Assembly: GCA_023898765.1 (NCBI GenBank)
Contig: CP060238.1
Location: forward strand, 1,736,001 to 1,800,000
Origin: Rhodospirillales bacterium
GTDB lineage: Bacteria; Pseudomonadota; Alphaproteobacteria; Micavibrionales; Micavibrionaceae
Direction: 5' to 3'
Length of the DNA stretch: 64,000 bases
In this document: in pieces, positions 16,422 to 24,539 of the stretch
How positions within the stretch are numbered: position 1 is the first letter of the stretch
How the letters are laid out: every line of letters begins with the position of its first letter
The notes under the pieces: model-generated
The model's input: only the letters and a program-made list of their open reading frames with translations
What the model was told of the DNA's origin: nothing
The model's database searches: none
Program-made: the position numbers and the translations under genes

Positions 16422-18404
16422 ATGGCCAAAAAAACCAAAAAGAAAAAAAACAACGGAAAACGGAGCCTGCTCGGACGTCTCATGCTCAAACTCCTGAAAT
16501 GGGGAATTGTGCTGGGGTTGTGGGCCTGCCTGTTTCTGGGCGGGTTGATGGTCTTTTATGCGCAGGAACTCACGGATATTACCGAAGATATGGTCTTTGA
16601 GCGCCGCCCAACGATTATTATCAAAGCCAATGACGGCACCGTTTTAGACCGTTACGGCGATATCAAAGGCAAAAGCGTCACGGTTGAAGACATCCCGCAG
16701 CATGTCGTCTATGCGGTTCTGGCCACGGAAGACCGCCGTTTTTACGAGCATAGCGGCATCGACCCGATCGGCATCGCGCGCGCTTTTGCGGTAAATATTA
16801 TCAAAGGCGGCTTTGTGCAGGGCGGCTCGACCATTACGCAACAGCTCGCCAAAAACCTTTTCCTCAGCCGGGAACGCAAGCTCAAACGCAAAATTCAGGA
16901 AGCGATGCTTGCCATCTGGCTGGAACACAAACTGACCAAAGACGAAATTTTAAGCGCCTATCTCAACCGCGTGTATCTCGGCTCCGGCGCTTATGGCATT
17001 GAAGCCGCCGCCAGCGTCTATTTCGGCAAAACCGTTCAGGAACTCACCTTGCGGGAAGCCGCCACGCTTGCCGGCCTTCTCAAGGCGCCTTCGCGCTATT
17101 CCCCGCGCGCCAACCCGGTCCTCTCCGCCCAGCGTACAAAAGTGGTCCTGAACGCCATGGTCGAGGCCGGATTTATTGAACAGGCGGAAGTCGACAAGCT
17201 CAACAACCTGCCGCCGTCTCCGCATAAAAAACCTTCCAGCGGCGAGACAATCCGCTATTTCACGGATTATATCGTGGCCCAGATCGAAGACCTTATCGGC
17301 CCTGTCACGCAGGACCTCGTTATCGAAACCACACTGGATAAAGACATCCAGAAAGAAGCGGAAGAATCGATCACCAAGGCCCTGCTGCTTGAAGGGGCGG
17401 CAAAAGATATCGGACAAGGGGCGGCGATCGTGATGACGCTGGACGGGGCCATTGTGGGCATGGTTGGCGGACGGGATTACGGGATGAGCGAATTTAACCG
17501 GGCCACAAACGCCTTGCGCCCGCCCGGCTCTTCCTTCAAACCTTTTGTCTATCTGACCGCGCTGGAACAAGGCTGGAAAATCGACGATACCATCGTAGAC
17601 GAAGAAATCACCACAGGCCGTTACCGCCCCAAAAATTACGGCGGACAATATTACGGCGAAGTCACGATGATCGAAGCCCTTACCTATTCCCTCAATACCG
17701 TGGCGATCAGTCTGATGCGTGAGGTAAAGCCCCCCGCCGTCATCGGCATGGCCCGGCGGCTTGGCATTACCGCCGACCTTGAGCCCGACTTAAGTCTGGC
17801 GCTGGGAAGCTCCGGCGTCCCTGTCATCCAGATGGCCACAGCCTACGCGTCTTTGGGACGCGGGGGCATGGCGGTCGAGCCTTTCTCTATCATCCGCATT
17901 AAAGACAGCGAAGACAAAGTCTATTATGAACGCCCGGCGCACCACCAGATCCGCCGCGTTGCAGACCGGCAAAACGTGTATGACCTCACCACCATGATGC
18001 AATCCGTCATGGAAAACGGAACGGGGCGCGGCGCGCAAGGGCCCTATATCGCCGCAGGGAAAACCGGCACGTCCCAGGATTTCAGGGATGCGTGGTTTAT
18101 CGGCTTTACGGACCGCTATGCGGCAGCCGTCTGGTTCGGCAATGACGACAACAGCCCCATGAAGCGGGTCACAGGCGGCGCGACGCCCGCGCGGGTGTGG
18201 CGGGAGATCATGACCAAAGCCACGCAAAAACGCGCCCGCTCCTACGGCAGCTACACGGACGTTTCCTCGGACTTCAGTTTCCACGATCTGATGGGCCGCC
18301 TGCTCGGAGAGGGAGAAGGCGGGTCCGGCCTGTCGAAAAGAAACACGCCCGAAGGGGAGGACTATACCCCCCTCGGGCGCCATAAATGGGACTTTAACGA
18401 TTGA
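16422..18404 (+). CDS. mrcA: Class A penicillin-binding protein (PBP1A type)
   Basis: Bifunctional cell-wall synthase: glycosyltransferase and DD-transpeptidase, anchored in the inner membrane facing the periplasm. A Lys-rich cytoplasmic tail and one helix (about 25-48) are followed by the GT51 domain with EDRRFYEHSGID (catalytic Glu) and GGSTITQQLAKNLFL, and a transpeptidase domain with SSFKP (nucleophile Ser), SLNTVA and GKTGTSQDFRDAWF. At 660 residues it is shorter than E. coli PBP1A (about 850), lacking most of the OB-domain insert, like the compact 1C/2A-type alphaproteobacterial forms; the symbol is therefore tentative. No clear ribosome site precedes the ATG. Confidence 0.9.
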   Translation: MAKKTKKKKNNGKRSLLGRLMLKLLKWGIVLGLWACLFLGGLMVFYAQELTDITEDMVFERRPTIIIKANDGTVLDRYGDIKGKSVTVEDIPQHVVYAVLATEDRRFYEHSGIDPIGIARAFAVNIIKGGFVQGGSTITQQLAKNLFLSRERKLKRKIQEAMLAIWLEHKLTKDEILSAYLNRVYLGSGAYGIEAAASVYFGKTVQELTLREAATLAGLLKAPSRYSPRANPVLSAQRTKVVLNAMVEAGFIEQAEVDKLNNLPPSPHKKPSSGETIRYFTDYIVAQIEDLIGPVTQDLVIETTLDKDIQKEAEESITKALLLEGAAKDIGQGAAIVMTLDGAIVGMVGGRDYGMSEFNRATNALRPPGSSFKPFVYLTALEQGWKIDDTIVDEEITTGRYRPKNYGGQYYGEVTMIEALTYSLNTVAISLMREVKPPAVIGMARRLGITADLEPDLSLALGSSGVPVIQMATAYASLGRGGMAVEPFSIIRIKDSEDKVYYERPAHHQIRRVADRQNVYDLTTMMQSVMENGTGRGAQGPYIAAGKTGTSQDFRDAWFIGFTDRYAAAVWFGNDDNSPMKRVTGGATPARVWREIMTKATQKRARSYGSYTDVSSDFSFHDLMGRLLGEGEGGSGLSKRNTPEGEDYTPLGRHKWDFND

Positions 18405-18426
18405 TCTGCCTCTTTATTTCTACCCT

Positions 18427-18550
18427 GTTTTTAACACGAAGATGAAGAAGCCAAACGAAGAACATGAATCCTCTTTTCTGCGCAGCTTTGCTGCGCTTTT
18501 TTCTTCTTTGTGGTCTTCGTGAAAGCTTCAAGTGCTTCGTGTTAAAAAAC
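18427..18550. repeat. Long inverted-repeat element between convergent genes
   Basis: Arms GTTTTTAACACGAAG (18427-18441) and CTTCGTGTTAAAAAAC (18535-18550) are nearly perfect complements enclosing 93 bases that contain a hairpin terminator. The right arm touches the stop codon of the leftward gene. It may be a small palindromic repeat of the ACACGAAG type found scattered in many genomes, or a bidirectional terminator. Confidence 0.6.
18480..18502 (+). terminator. Rho-independent terminator after the PBP gene
   Basis: GCGCAGC (18480-18486), loop TTT, GCTGCGC (18490-18496), then six T residues: a textbook terminator about 75 bases after the PBP stop codon. Confidence 0.85.
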
Positions 18551-18994
18551 CTAAACCGTCGCCGGCTCTTCCACTTTCGGATACTCCCGGCGAAAGGCGG
18601 CAAAGCGGTCTTCCCCGATTTTATCCCAGTGTTTTTTCAGCGCCAGCGTGGAGGCGCTCGGGCCACCGACCTCCCACCCGCTGCGCATCAGGCTGCGGTC
18701 CACATGCTCCAGATAGCTGGCGGGAAAAGCGCGCCTTGGCGCGTACAGCCCCATATCCACCAGCGTTTTGGCCACCAGCGCATCCGTCAAATCCATCATG
18801 TCGGCGGTGAACTGGATCGCGGAGAGAACTTTGATTTCCGTGCGGCTGTTGGGCACCATCCGCAAATGCCGCATGAAGCGGGTATAGATTTCCATCTCCA
18901 TTCTGGCGCCGTTTTCAATGAGGGGAATGGGAAGCACCGTATGATTGTTCCGGTGTTTTTTGTTGTCGTTGCTCTTAAGGACATGCTCTGTCAT
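18551..18994 (-). CDS. Hypothetical protein
   Basis: 147 residues, not recognised. The ATG at 18994 is chosen because AAAGGAG sits about ten bases upstream; the longer frame (ATG at 19018) would contain that ribosome site within the coding part. The protein is mixed helical, soluble and without a signal peptide. The middle (RHLRMVPNSRTEIKVLSAIQF) and the C-terminal HWDKIGEDRFAAFRREYP segment give no known motif. Its upstream region is the DnaA/CtrA-box cluster, so its promoter may lie there. Confidence 0.6.
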   Translation of the reverse strand: MTEHVLKSNDNKKHRNNHTVLPIPLIENGARMEMEIYTRFMRHLRMVPNSRTEIKVLSAIQFTADMMDLTDALVAKTLVDMGLYAPRRAFPASYLEHVDRSLMRSGWEVGGPSASTLALKKHWDKIGEDRFAAFRREYPKVEEPATV

Positions 18995-19070
18995 ATCGAA
19001 GTATCTCCTTTCATTCATAAGCGGGGAAACCGAGGAAAAAGTTTCTCACTACCACTGTGTTCAGGATCTC

Positions 19071-19177
19071 TTAACGGAACCTTAACGCGCCAATCCGGTT
19101 TGTGGATAAGCTGTGGATTTTCTGTGAATAGAAACTTTTAAGCCTTTGGAATCGCTGCGACTGCCAGCTTATCCACA
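19071..19177. promoter_or_regulatory. CtrA-type box and cluster of DnaA-box-like sites
   Basis: TTAA-CGGAACC-TTAAC at 19071-19086 is a perfect CtrA consensus spacing. It is followed by TGTGGATAA (19101-19109, perfect DnaA box), TGTGGATTT (19112-19120), TGTGAATAG (19123-19131) and, inside the rnhA end, TTATCCACA (19169-19177, perfect). GANTC methylation sites occur at 19149, 19247, 19252 and 19272. The arrangement resembles alphaproteobacterial cell-cycle control regions, but function is inferred. Confidence 0.4.
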
Positions 19178-19566
19178 ATCTCGTTTTCAACATGGCCGGA
19201 ATGGCCTTTGACCCAGTGAAACTCGACCTCATGCACGGCCAGAAGCGAATCGATTCGCTCCCAAAGGTCCTGATTCTTGACCGGCTTTTTCGCGGCCGTT
19301 TTCCAGCCGCGCGCTTTCCAGCCGGCCAGCCATTCCTCGACGCCCTGCTTGACGTATTTGCTGTCCGTATACAGGGCCACACGGCTTTCTTTTTTGAGCG
19401 CTTCAAGCCCCTTAATCACGGCCGTCATTTCCATGCGGTTGTTAGTTGTTTCCGGTTCCCCGCCGGAGAGTTCTTTCTCGTGCCCGTTCCAGCGCATCAA
19501 AACGCCCCAGCCGCCCGGACCGGGATTTCCGCTGCATGCGCCGTCGGTGTAAATTTGAATCCGCAC
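19138..19566 (-). CDS. rnhA: Ribonuclease HI
   Basis: Cuts RNA in RNA:DNA hybrids, removing primers and R-loops. Catalytic acids are visible: Asp in IYTDGACSGNPGPGGWG, Glu in NNRMEMTAV, Asp in LYTDSKYV and Asp in VENEIVDKLAV; the His of WVKGHSGH is present. A GTG at 19566 is chosen because AGGA lies five bases upstream and the 142-residue product matches the family; a TTG four codons earlier would overlap the upstream gene. It begins one base after the stop of the P-loop gene, so ispH, the P-loop gene and rnhA probably form one transcript. Confidence 0.95.
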   Translation of the reverse strand: MRIQIYTDGACSGNPGPGGWGVLMRWNGHEKELSGGEPETTNNRMEMTAVIKGLEALKKESRVALYTDSKYVKQGVEEWLAGWKARGWKTAAKKPVKNQDLWERIDSLLAVHEVEFHWVKGHSGHVENEIVDKLAVAAIPKA

Positions 19567-19567
19567 G

Positions 19568-20365
19568 TCAATCCTCAAGATGGTCCACGATGACCTTCAG
19601 AAATTCTTTCTCGCTCGCGATATTCTGGAAGGCTTCGGAAGGGATGGTCGTGCCGTATTTATCCGCGATGCGCTGATATTTCGGCAGCCTGTTTTCGAAC
19701 AGGCGCGGGAAAACCCAGCGGGAAAAATCGTCCGGATCCATCTCTTCCACGTCACGGATATTCCTGTCGCTTTGATATTCTTCGAGCCAGAAATCGAACC
19801 GCTCCGGTGAAAAGAACAGAGGTTTCGGGTAGTCCTGCGCCCGTTTTAAAACTTCTTTTTCCTCTTCGGCATTGGCCTTGATGTAAACAATCAACGAATT
19901 TTCATCGATGCTGTCCAGAAGCGTTTTATCGTCTATTTCGCAAAGGCTTCCCGTTGAATCGTTCACCACGCTTGTAAAGCCGTCCTGATGGGCCTGTTGC
20001 ACGACCTCCTTTAACTTGCTGAGACTCCGGCATTCCGCTTCAAAATATTTTTGCTGGCGGCGTTTGAACTCTTCCAAAGGCAGGCCGCCTTTTCGGGGGT
20101 CCCCCAGCCTGCCGACATATTCGGACAGCATGGATAAGTTTTCCGCCGTAATTTCATTTTGAACGCTTTCTCCCCTTGCAGCCGAAAGGGTGCGTACAAT
20201 TTCATCGCCCAGATAGCGCGTACCGATTTCGTAGTCGCAGGAATAATGCTTCCATCCCTGCCCCGCCAGCATCGTAGACAGATAGGTCTTTCCCACACCG
20301 GACATTCCCATCAGGGTGATAACCTTGTGCGATATGTCGTTGAATTCTGTAATCGTAATCGGCAT
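19568..20365 (-). CDS. P-loop NTPase/kinase-like protein
   Basis: 265 residues with a Walker A motif near the N-terminus (ITLMGMSGVGKTYLS, about 18-32). The early GMSGVGKT loop followed by a CDYEIG segment resembles shikimate-kinase or adenylate-kinase-like small-molecule kinases, and FTSVVNDSTGS near residue 135 sits where a Walker B strand could be. I cannot name a substrate. The ATG at 20365 follows AAGAAGG by seven bases. The gene lies between ispH and rnhA, the slot often held by homoserine kinase thrB in alphaproteobacteria; it is not a ThrB homologue by its motifs. Confidence 0.65.
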   Translation of the reverse strand: MPITITEFNDISHKVITLMGMSGVGKTYLSTMLAGQGWKHYSCDYEIGTRYLGDEIVRTLSAARGESVQNEITAENLSMLSEYVGRLGDPRKGGLPLEEFKRRQQKYFEAECRSLSKLKEVVQQAHQDGFTSVVNDSTGSLCEIDDKTLLDSIDENSLIVYIKANAEEEKEVLKRAQDYPKPLFFSPERFDFWLEEYQSDRNIRDVEEMDPDDFSRWVFPRLFENRLPKYQRIADKYGTTIPSEAFQNIASEKEFLKVIVDHLED

Positions 20366-20377
20366 AACCAAACCTTC

Positions 20378-21334
20378 TTAAGCCACTTCTTCCCGCAGCA
20401 CACGCGGAATATTAAAAACGACATCTTCCTGCGTGATAGCGAGCTCTTTCACGCGCACCTCAAAGCGCTCTTTGGCCGCATCTATCACCTCGTCCAGCAG
20501 GACTTCCGGCGCGGACGCCCCCGCACTTAAACCGAGACTTTCCATCTTTCCAAGAGCTTCCCAATCAATTTCGGCGGCGCGCTGGACAAGCAACGTTTTC
20601 CCGCAACCGTAATTTTTACCGGCCTCCACCAGGCGGTTTGAATTGGAAGAATTGGGCGCGCCAATCACCATCAGGACATCCACCTTCGGGGCAATTTCCC
20701 TGACAGCCGCCTGCCGGTTTGTCGTAGCGTAACAGATATCTTCTTTATGCGGCTCGGCAATTTTCGGAAAACGCTCCTTAAGCGCAGCGACGATCTGCGC
20801 CGTATCATCGACCGACAGGGTTGTCTGGGTGCAATAGGCCAGCCGGTCGGGATGCTCCACCTTCAACTGCCGGACATCTTCGACCTTTTCCACCAGAATA
20901 ACGGCCCCTTGCGGCAATTGCCCCATCGTGCCTTCGACTTCCGGGTGCCCGGCATGGCCAATCAAAACAATCTGCCGCTTTTCGTTGAAATGTTTTTCGG
21001 CTTCCTTGTGGACCTTACTCACCAGCGGGCAGGTTGCATCGATATAAAACATTTTGCGCTTTTGCGCTTTTTCCGACACGGATTTCGGCACCCCGTGAGC
21101 CGAAAAAACAACCGGTGCGCCATCATCGGGAATTTCATCCAGTTCCTCGACAAAAACGGCGCCTTTGGCCCGCAGGGACTCGACGACAAATTTATTATGG
21201 ACAATTTCGTGACGCACATAGACGGGCGCGCCGTATTTCTGCAGCGTCTTTTCAACGATCTGGATTGCGCGGTCCACACCGGCGCAAAAACCGCGCGGCG
21301 CGGCCAGAAGGATGTTCAAGGGCGGTTTCGTCAT
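20378..21334 (-). CDS. ispH: 4-hydroxy-3-methylbut-2-enyl diphosphate reductase
   Basis: Last enzyme of the MEP isoprenoid pathway, an iron-sulfur protein producing IPP and DMAPP. Cluster Cys residues are in APRGFCAGVDRAI, DATCPLV and NYGCGK-adjacent region; the substrate-binding motifs VHNKFVV, FSAHGVP, GHAGHPEVEGT and APNSSNSNRL are all present. The ATG at 21334 (318 residues, as in E. coli at 316) is preferred over a TTG 30 bases earlier. It heads the ispH-NTPase-rnhA group. Other MEP/prenyl genes (ispA, dxs) lie just to the right on the other strand. Confidence 0.96.
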   Translation of the reverse strand: MTKPPLNILLAAPRGFCAGVDRAIQIVEKTLQKYGAPVYVRHEIVHNKFVVESLRAKGAVFVEELDEIPDDGAPVVFSAHGVPKSVSEKAQKRKMFYIDATCPLVSKVHKEAEKHFNEKRQIVLIGHAGHPEVEGTMGQLPQGAVILVEKVEDVRQLKVEHPDRLAYCTQTTLSVDDTAQIVAALKERFPKIAEPHKEDICYATTNRQAAVREIAPKVDVLMVIGAPNSSNSNRLVEAGKNYGCGKTLLVQRAAEIDWEALGKMESLGLSAGASAPEVLLDEVIDAAKERFEVRVKELAITQEDVVFNIPRVLREEVA

Positions 21335-21416
21335 CAGGTTCTTCTTACAAGAGCGCTTCTTCAAAATCCAGTGAAAAGCCTTGTTTTGCGCTACCTCTCA
21401 CAGTAGTCTTTTCCCC

Positions 21417-21989
21417 ATGAAACGGCTTTTCCTTTCCTTTTTCGGCCTGCTGACGTTATGCGCCTGTCAAACACTGGAACATGCCGGTCAAAAGCAGCAA
21501 ACAGCCGATGCCGGCACATCCCCTTTGTTCGGGCCGCCTGCCTGTCCGCCGGCAAAAATTACGCCGGACTTACAGGAGATCGTCGAATTTCCCGACCTGT
21601 CCAACCCTTCCCCTAAAACGGAAATTTCCCGCCTGCGTATCCGCAGCGTACAAAGGCACTGCACCTATAAGGAAGAAGAACTGGCCGTCAGGCTTGATAT
21701 TTCCTTTGACGGCAGGCTTGGTCCCAAAGCCCGCATCCGCGAGACGGACAAGCCCAGCTACGCGTTTCCCTATTTTGTTGCCGTGTCCGGCCCGGACGGG
21801 AACATTCTGGCAAAAGAACTTTTCGCGGCTTCTGTATCATACGGGGCGGAAGAAAACGAAATCTCCCGGACGGACACCATCACGCAGCGCATGCCTCTTA
21901 ATGAAGACGGCAGCCTGCCGGATTACACGATCCTGATCGGGTTTCAACTGGCCGAGGAACAACTGGCCTATAACAGGGCCGGAAAGTAA
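21417..21989 (+). CDS. Putative lipoprotein
   Basis: 190-residue precursor starting MKRLFLSFFGLLTLCACQT, with a lipobox at LCAC (lipid Cys about residue 17). The mature part is short and mostly beta: GPPACPPAKIT, then EISRLRIRSVQRHCTYKEEEL and a C-terminal DGSLPDYTILIGFQLAEEQL. Paired Cys residues suggest a disulfide. The start lacks a strong ribosome site; an upstream TTG frame extension is disregarded because it would bury the signal peptide. No family recognised. It is convergent with the small gene at 22008-22166. Confidence 0.7.
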   Translation: MKRLFLSFFGLLTLCACQTLEHAGQKQQTADAGTSPLFGPPACPPAKITPDLQEIVEFPDLSNPSPKTEISRLRIRSVQRHCTYKEEELAVRLDISFDGRLGPKARIRETDKPSYAFPYFVAVSGPDGNILAKELFAASVSYGAEENEISRTDTITQRMPLNEDGSLPDYTILIGFQLAEEQLAYNRAGK

Positions 21990-22007
21990 GTAAAGATGGA
22001 AAGCCGC

Positions 22008-22166
22008 TTAATGCTGCGTTGCGCCGCGCTGACGATCACGCCCGAACAGGCTGCGGTTTATTTCCTTCCGCTGCTGCATTTCTTTTGCTTTTGATACGCG
22101 CCACGCTAAAAAACTCATACTTTTCAACGGGTTGTTTTGCGTTTCTACTTTTTGCTCTCTACCCAT
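22008..22166 (-). CDS. Small basic protein, 52 residues
   Basis: Reads MGREQKVETQNNPLKSMS... to ...RQRGATQH, 52 residues, with a very strong ribosome site (AAGGAGGG, four bases before the ATG at 22166) and a perfect TATAAT at 22219-22214 upstream. The product is highly basic and Gln-rich, with a probable amphipathic helix in the middle. It has no known family to me. The combination of start signals makes it a better candidate than most frames of this length. Confidence 0.55.
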   Translation of the reverse strand: MGREQKVETQNNPLKSMSFLAWRVSKAKEMQQRKEINRSLFGRDRQRGATQH

Positions 22167-22213
22167 TGATCCCTCCTTATAAAATACGCTTATTTTCTTC
22201 TTTACCTCCTATT

Positions 22214-22219
22214 ATTATA
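22214..22219 (-). promoter_or_regulatory. -10 element (TATAAT) for the 52-residue gene
   Basis: TATAAT on the minus strand with an upstream TG. The -35 region at the ideal distance (AAACAA) is poor; TTGCAA is present but 22 bases away. Transcription would begin about 40 bases before the ATG. Confidence 0.4.
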
Positions 22220-22326
22220 CATAGTTTTTGTGTGGTTTGTTTTGCAAAGATTGACGATCAGCCTTGAGAAATAAGCTTATCTGACATACACTCACCCGTC
22301 TTAAAGTTAAAAAAGAGTTGCTTCAG

Positions 22327-22572
22327 ATGAGCGGAAACAGTGACGTTGAAAAAATGACCTTTGAAGAGGCCCTTGCGGAGCTGGAAGAGATTGTTCGCGA
22401 CCTCGAAGACGGAAAAGTGACGCTGGATCAATCCATTAACGCATATGAACGCGGAACGGCTTTAAAAAAACATTGTGAAAAAAAGCTGCATGAAGCACAA
22501 CTTAAAATCGAGAAAATAACGGTTGGGCCTGACGGAAAAATATCCGTCGAAGCCTCTGATATACAACAATAA
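22327..22572 (+). CDS. xseB: Exodeoxyribonuclease VII small subunit
   Basis: Binds the large XseA subunit to form exonuclease VII, which degrades single-stranded DNA. The 81-residue product has the family signature FEEALAELEEIVRDLEDGKV, then LDQSINAYERGTAL and a charged helical end. The ATG at 22327 is chosen over a TTG nine bases earlier. It precedes ispA by 17 bases; xseB-ispA-dxs is a conserved order in proteobacteria, here interrupted by one unknown gene before dxs. Confidence 0.95.
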   Translation: MSGNSDVEKMTFEEALAELEEIVRDLEDGKVTLDQSINAYERGTALKKHCEKKLHEAQLKIEKITVGPDGKISVEASDIQQ

Positions 22573-22589
22573 ATCGGAGATAGAAAAAA

Positions 22590-23501
22590 ATGGCCCCCTC
22601 CCCAAGAGACGCCTCCCCCCGGCTGCAGGACGCGATGGACGAAACGGCGGCGACCGTTGAGAAAACAATTTCAAGGCTGCTGCCCAAAACGGATCTGGCG
22701 GAAGACCGTCTTTACGACGCCATGCGTTATGGCGTTCTGGCCGGCGGAAAGCGCCTGCGGCCCTTCATGGTGATGCATTCGGCGCTGCTGTTCAATGTGG
22801 ACCCGGCCCGGGCGCGGCGCGTCGCTGCGGCGCTGGAATTCATGCATTGCTACTCCCTGGTCCATGACGACCTTCCGGCCATGGATAATTCCCCCATTCG
22901 GCGGGGAAAACCGACCATTCATATCCAGTATGACGAAGCAACGGCCGTTTTAGCCGGCGACGCGCTTTTAACGCTGGCGTTCGAGGTCCTGTCCGACAAC
23001 GAAACCCACCCGGACCCCCATGTCCGGATTGAACTGGTGCACCAGCTTGCGCTGGCCGCCGGAGGCCACGGCATGGTCGGCGGACAAATGCTCGATCTGA
23101 TCGGGGAGAAAAACGAATTTGATCTGGGCACCATCAGCCGCCTGCAGCGCATGAAAACGGGTGCGCTCTTTGCCTTTGCCTGCGAATCCGGGGCCATTTT
23201 AGGGCGCTCGGATGAGCCGCACCGCCGCGCCCTGCGCAGCTATGCCCATGATCTGGGGCTCGCCTTTCAGGTCACGGACGACGTTCTGGACGTGGAAGCA
23301 GACCCTTCGGAAACGGGAAAACCTGCGAATCAGGATGAAAAATCCGGCAAGGCCACCTTCGTCTCCACGATGGGAAAAGAACAGGCCAAAGCGCGCGCCG
23401 AAATGCTTGTGCACCAGGCCATCCGGCACCTGCATCTTTTCGACGGGCGGGCGGAAATGCTCAAGGAACTGGCAATGTATGTGCTGGAACGCCGCGCTTA
23501 A
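22590..23501 (+). CDS. ispA: Farnesyl diphosphate synthase
   Basis: Condenses IPP with DMAPP and GPP to C15 farnesyl diphosphate. The 303 residues show the first Asp-rich motif in VHDDLPAMDNSPIRRGKPT (about 90-107) and the second in FQVTDDVLDVE (about 228-238), plus GGKRLRPFM near residue 52. The two residues between the first-motif Asp pairs and the preceding aromatic Tyr match short-chain (C15) enzymes. GGAGA precedes the ATG. The gene runs with xseB upstream. Confidence 0.95.
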   Translation: MAPSPRDASPRLQDAMDETAATVEKTISRLLPKTDLAEDRLYDAMRYGVLAGGKRLRPFMVMHSALLFNVDPARARRVAAALEFMHCYSLVHDDLPAMDNSPIRRGKPTIHIQYDEATAVLAGDALLTLAFEVLSDNETHPDPHVRIELVHQLALAAGGHGMVGGQMLDLIGEKNEFDLGTISRLQRMKTGALFAFACESGAILGRSDEPHRRALRSYAHDLGLAFQVTDDVLDVEADPSETGKPANQDEKSGKATFVSTMGKEQAKARAEMLVHQAIRHLHLFDGRAEMLKELAMYVLERRA

Positions 23502-23508
23502 TAAGCAG

Positions 23509-23579
23509 TTGACATAAAAAACAAACTCTTCTAAAAAAAACTCTCGACAGTATATTAGGGTTCTCTACTATGTTGTCGA
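23509..23579 (+). promoter_or_regulatory. Promoter and inverted repeat before the 299-residue gene
   Basis: TTGACA (23509-23514), 17 bases, then TAAAAA (23532-23537). Just downstream, TCGACA (23544-23549) and TGTCGA (23574-23579) form a spaced inverted repeat extended by GTA/TAC, a possible operator. A second A/T-rich -10-like TATAAA lies closer to the gene. Confidence 0.45.
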
Positions 23580-23639
23580 TAGCTTTTTGGTAAGACGCAT
23601 GTTATAAATTATGTAATATAAAAAATAAGAGGCAAGAGT

Positions 23640-24539
23640 ATGCTTTTAAAACAGATTTTTACAAAGCGTCTTACCAAAGACAGTCACTCTTGCAGCAACG
23701 GCAATACGGCAACAAATAAGGAAATAGAGGCGGCGTTTGATCTCATGGTGAGGCAAATGCAGTATATTGCCGCTGATCTGCGATACCGGTCAAAGCTTAA
23801 GGATTCAATGGCTGCGACGCTGGAACATCTGAAAACCCTCGTTAATAGATTGCCGGAACCTGATGTGGACCTGTCTCCGGACAGATACAATGAGGATACC
23901 CGTTTCAAGCTTCTTTTCAGCAACAGTCGGCGTATTCCTGAAATTGTTAATCAAGGGCCCGGTATGCGGAAATTTTTTGAAGGGAGTGCAAACTCTTCAT
24001 GTTATGCCGTCTTATGGGCCAGATTGGTGTCCCGGCAAAAACTGACAGTTGCGTTAGAAGGGGATAGCTTACAAAAAGATGTCTTAAAAACGCAGCACGG
24101 TTTTTCCGGGCATAATATTTTGTTCCATAGCGAGAATCTTGATGGAACCCGCAACAGGTTACAGGAACACTTGCTGAAACTGTTTCTTGCAGAAATGTCC
24201 GTCAGTATAAATACGGAGATAGAAGAGCTTATCCGCAAAACTTTTTCTACGTACGGCAGACGTAACAGGGATGCGGTACTGCCAAAGGTTAGGGAGTTTT
24301 TAGAACGTGCTTCTTCTTGTGTTTCTCTCGATGACTTTGGATTGCTGGTTGATCCGATGGGGTTTGAGTTATCGGAAAAAGAGGCGCAAGGAAAAGCGAC
24401 GGTTCCTTTTCAACGTATTTATACAACAAGGGAAGAACTGGGAATTCCTGTCATGGTGGTTGTGCCGAAACATGTTGTCGACATGGAAAAAAGCCATGAT
24501 TTTAATCATACTCTGGCAGCCAGGATGTTTCCTTCTTGA
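23640..24539 (+). CDS. Hypothetical protein
   Basis: 299 residues, not recognised. AAGAGG precedes the ATG. The N-terminus is basic without a signal peptide; residues 30-75 form a likely helix (EIEAAFDLMVRQMQYIAADL). Composition is more A/T-rich and codon use less biased than in flanking ispA and dxs, which hints at recent acquisition or fast evolution. It splits the usual xseB-ispA-dxs order. There is no hint of enzyme motifs. Confidence 0.65.
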   Translation: MLLKQIFTKRLTKDSHSCSNGNTATNKEIEAAFDLMVRQMQYIAADLRYRSKLKDSMAATLEHLKTLVNRLPEPDVDLSPDRYNEDTRFKLLFSNSRRIPEIVNQGPGMRKFFEGSANSSCYAVLWARLVSRQKLTVALEGDSLQKDVLKTQHGFSGHNILFHSENLDGTRNRLQEHLLKLFLAEMSVSINTEIEELIRKTFSTYGRRNRDAVLPKVREFLERASSCVSLDDFGLLVDPMGFELSEKEAQGKATVPFQRIYTTREELGIPVMVVVPKHVVDMEKSHDFNHTLAARMFPS

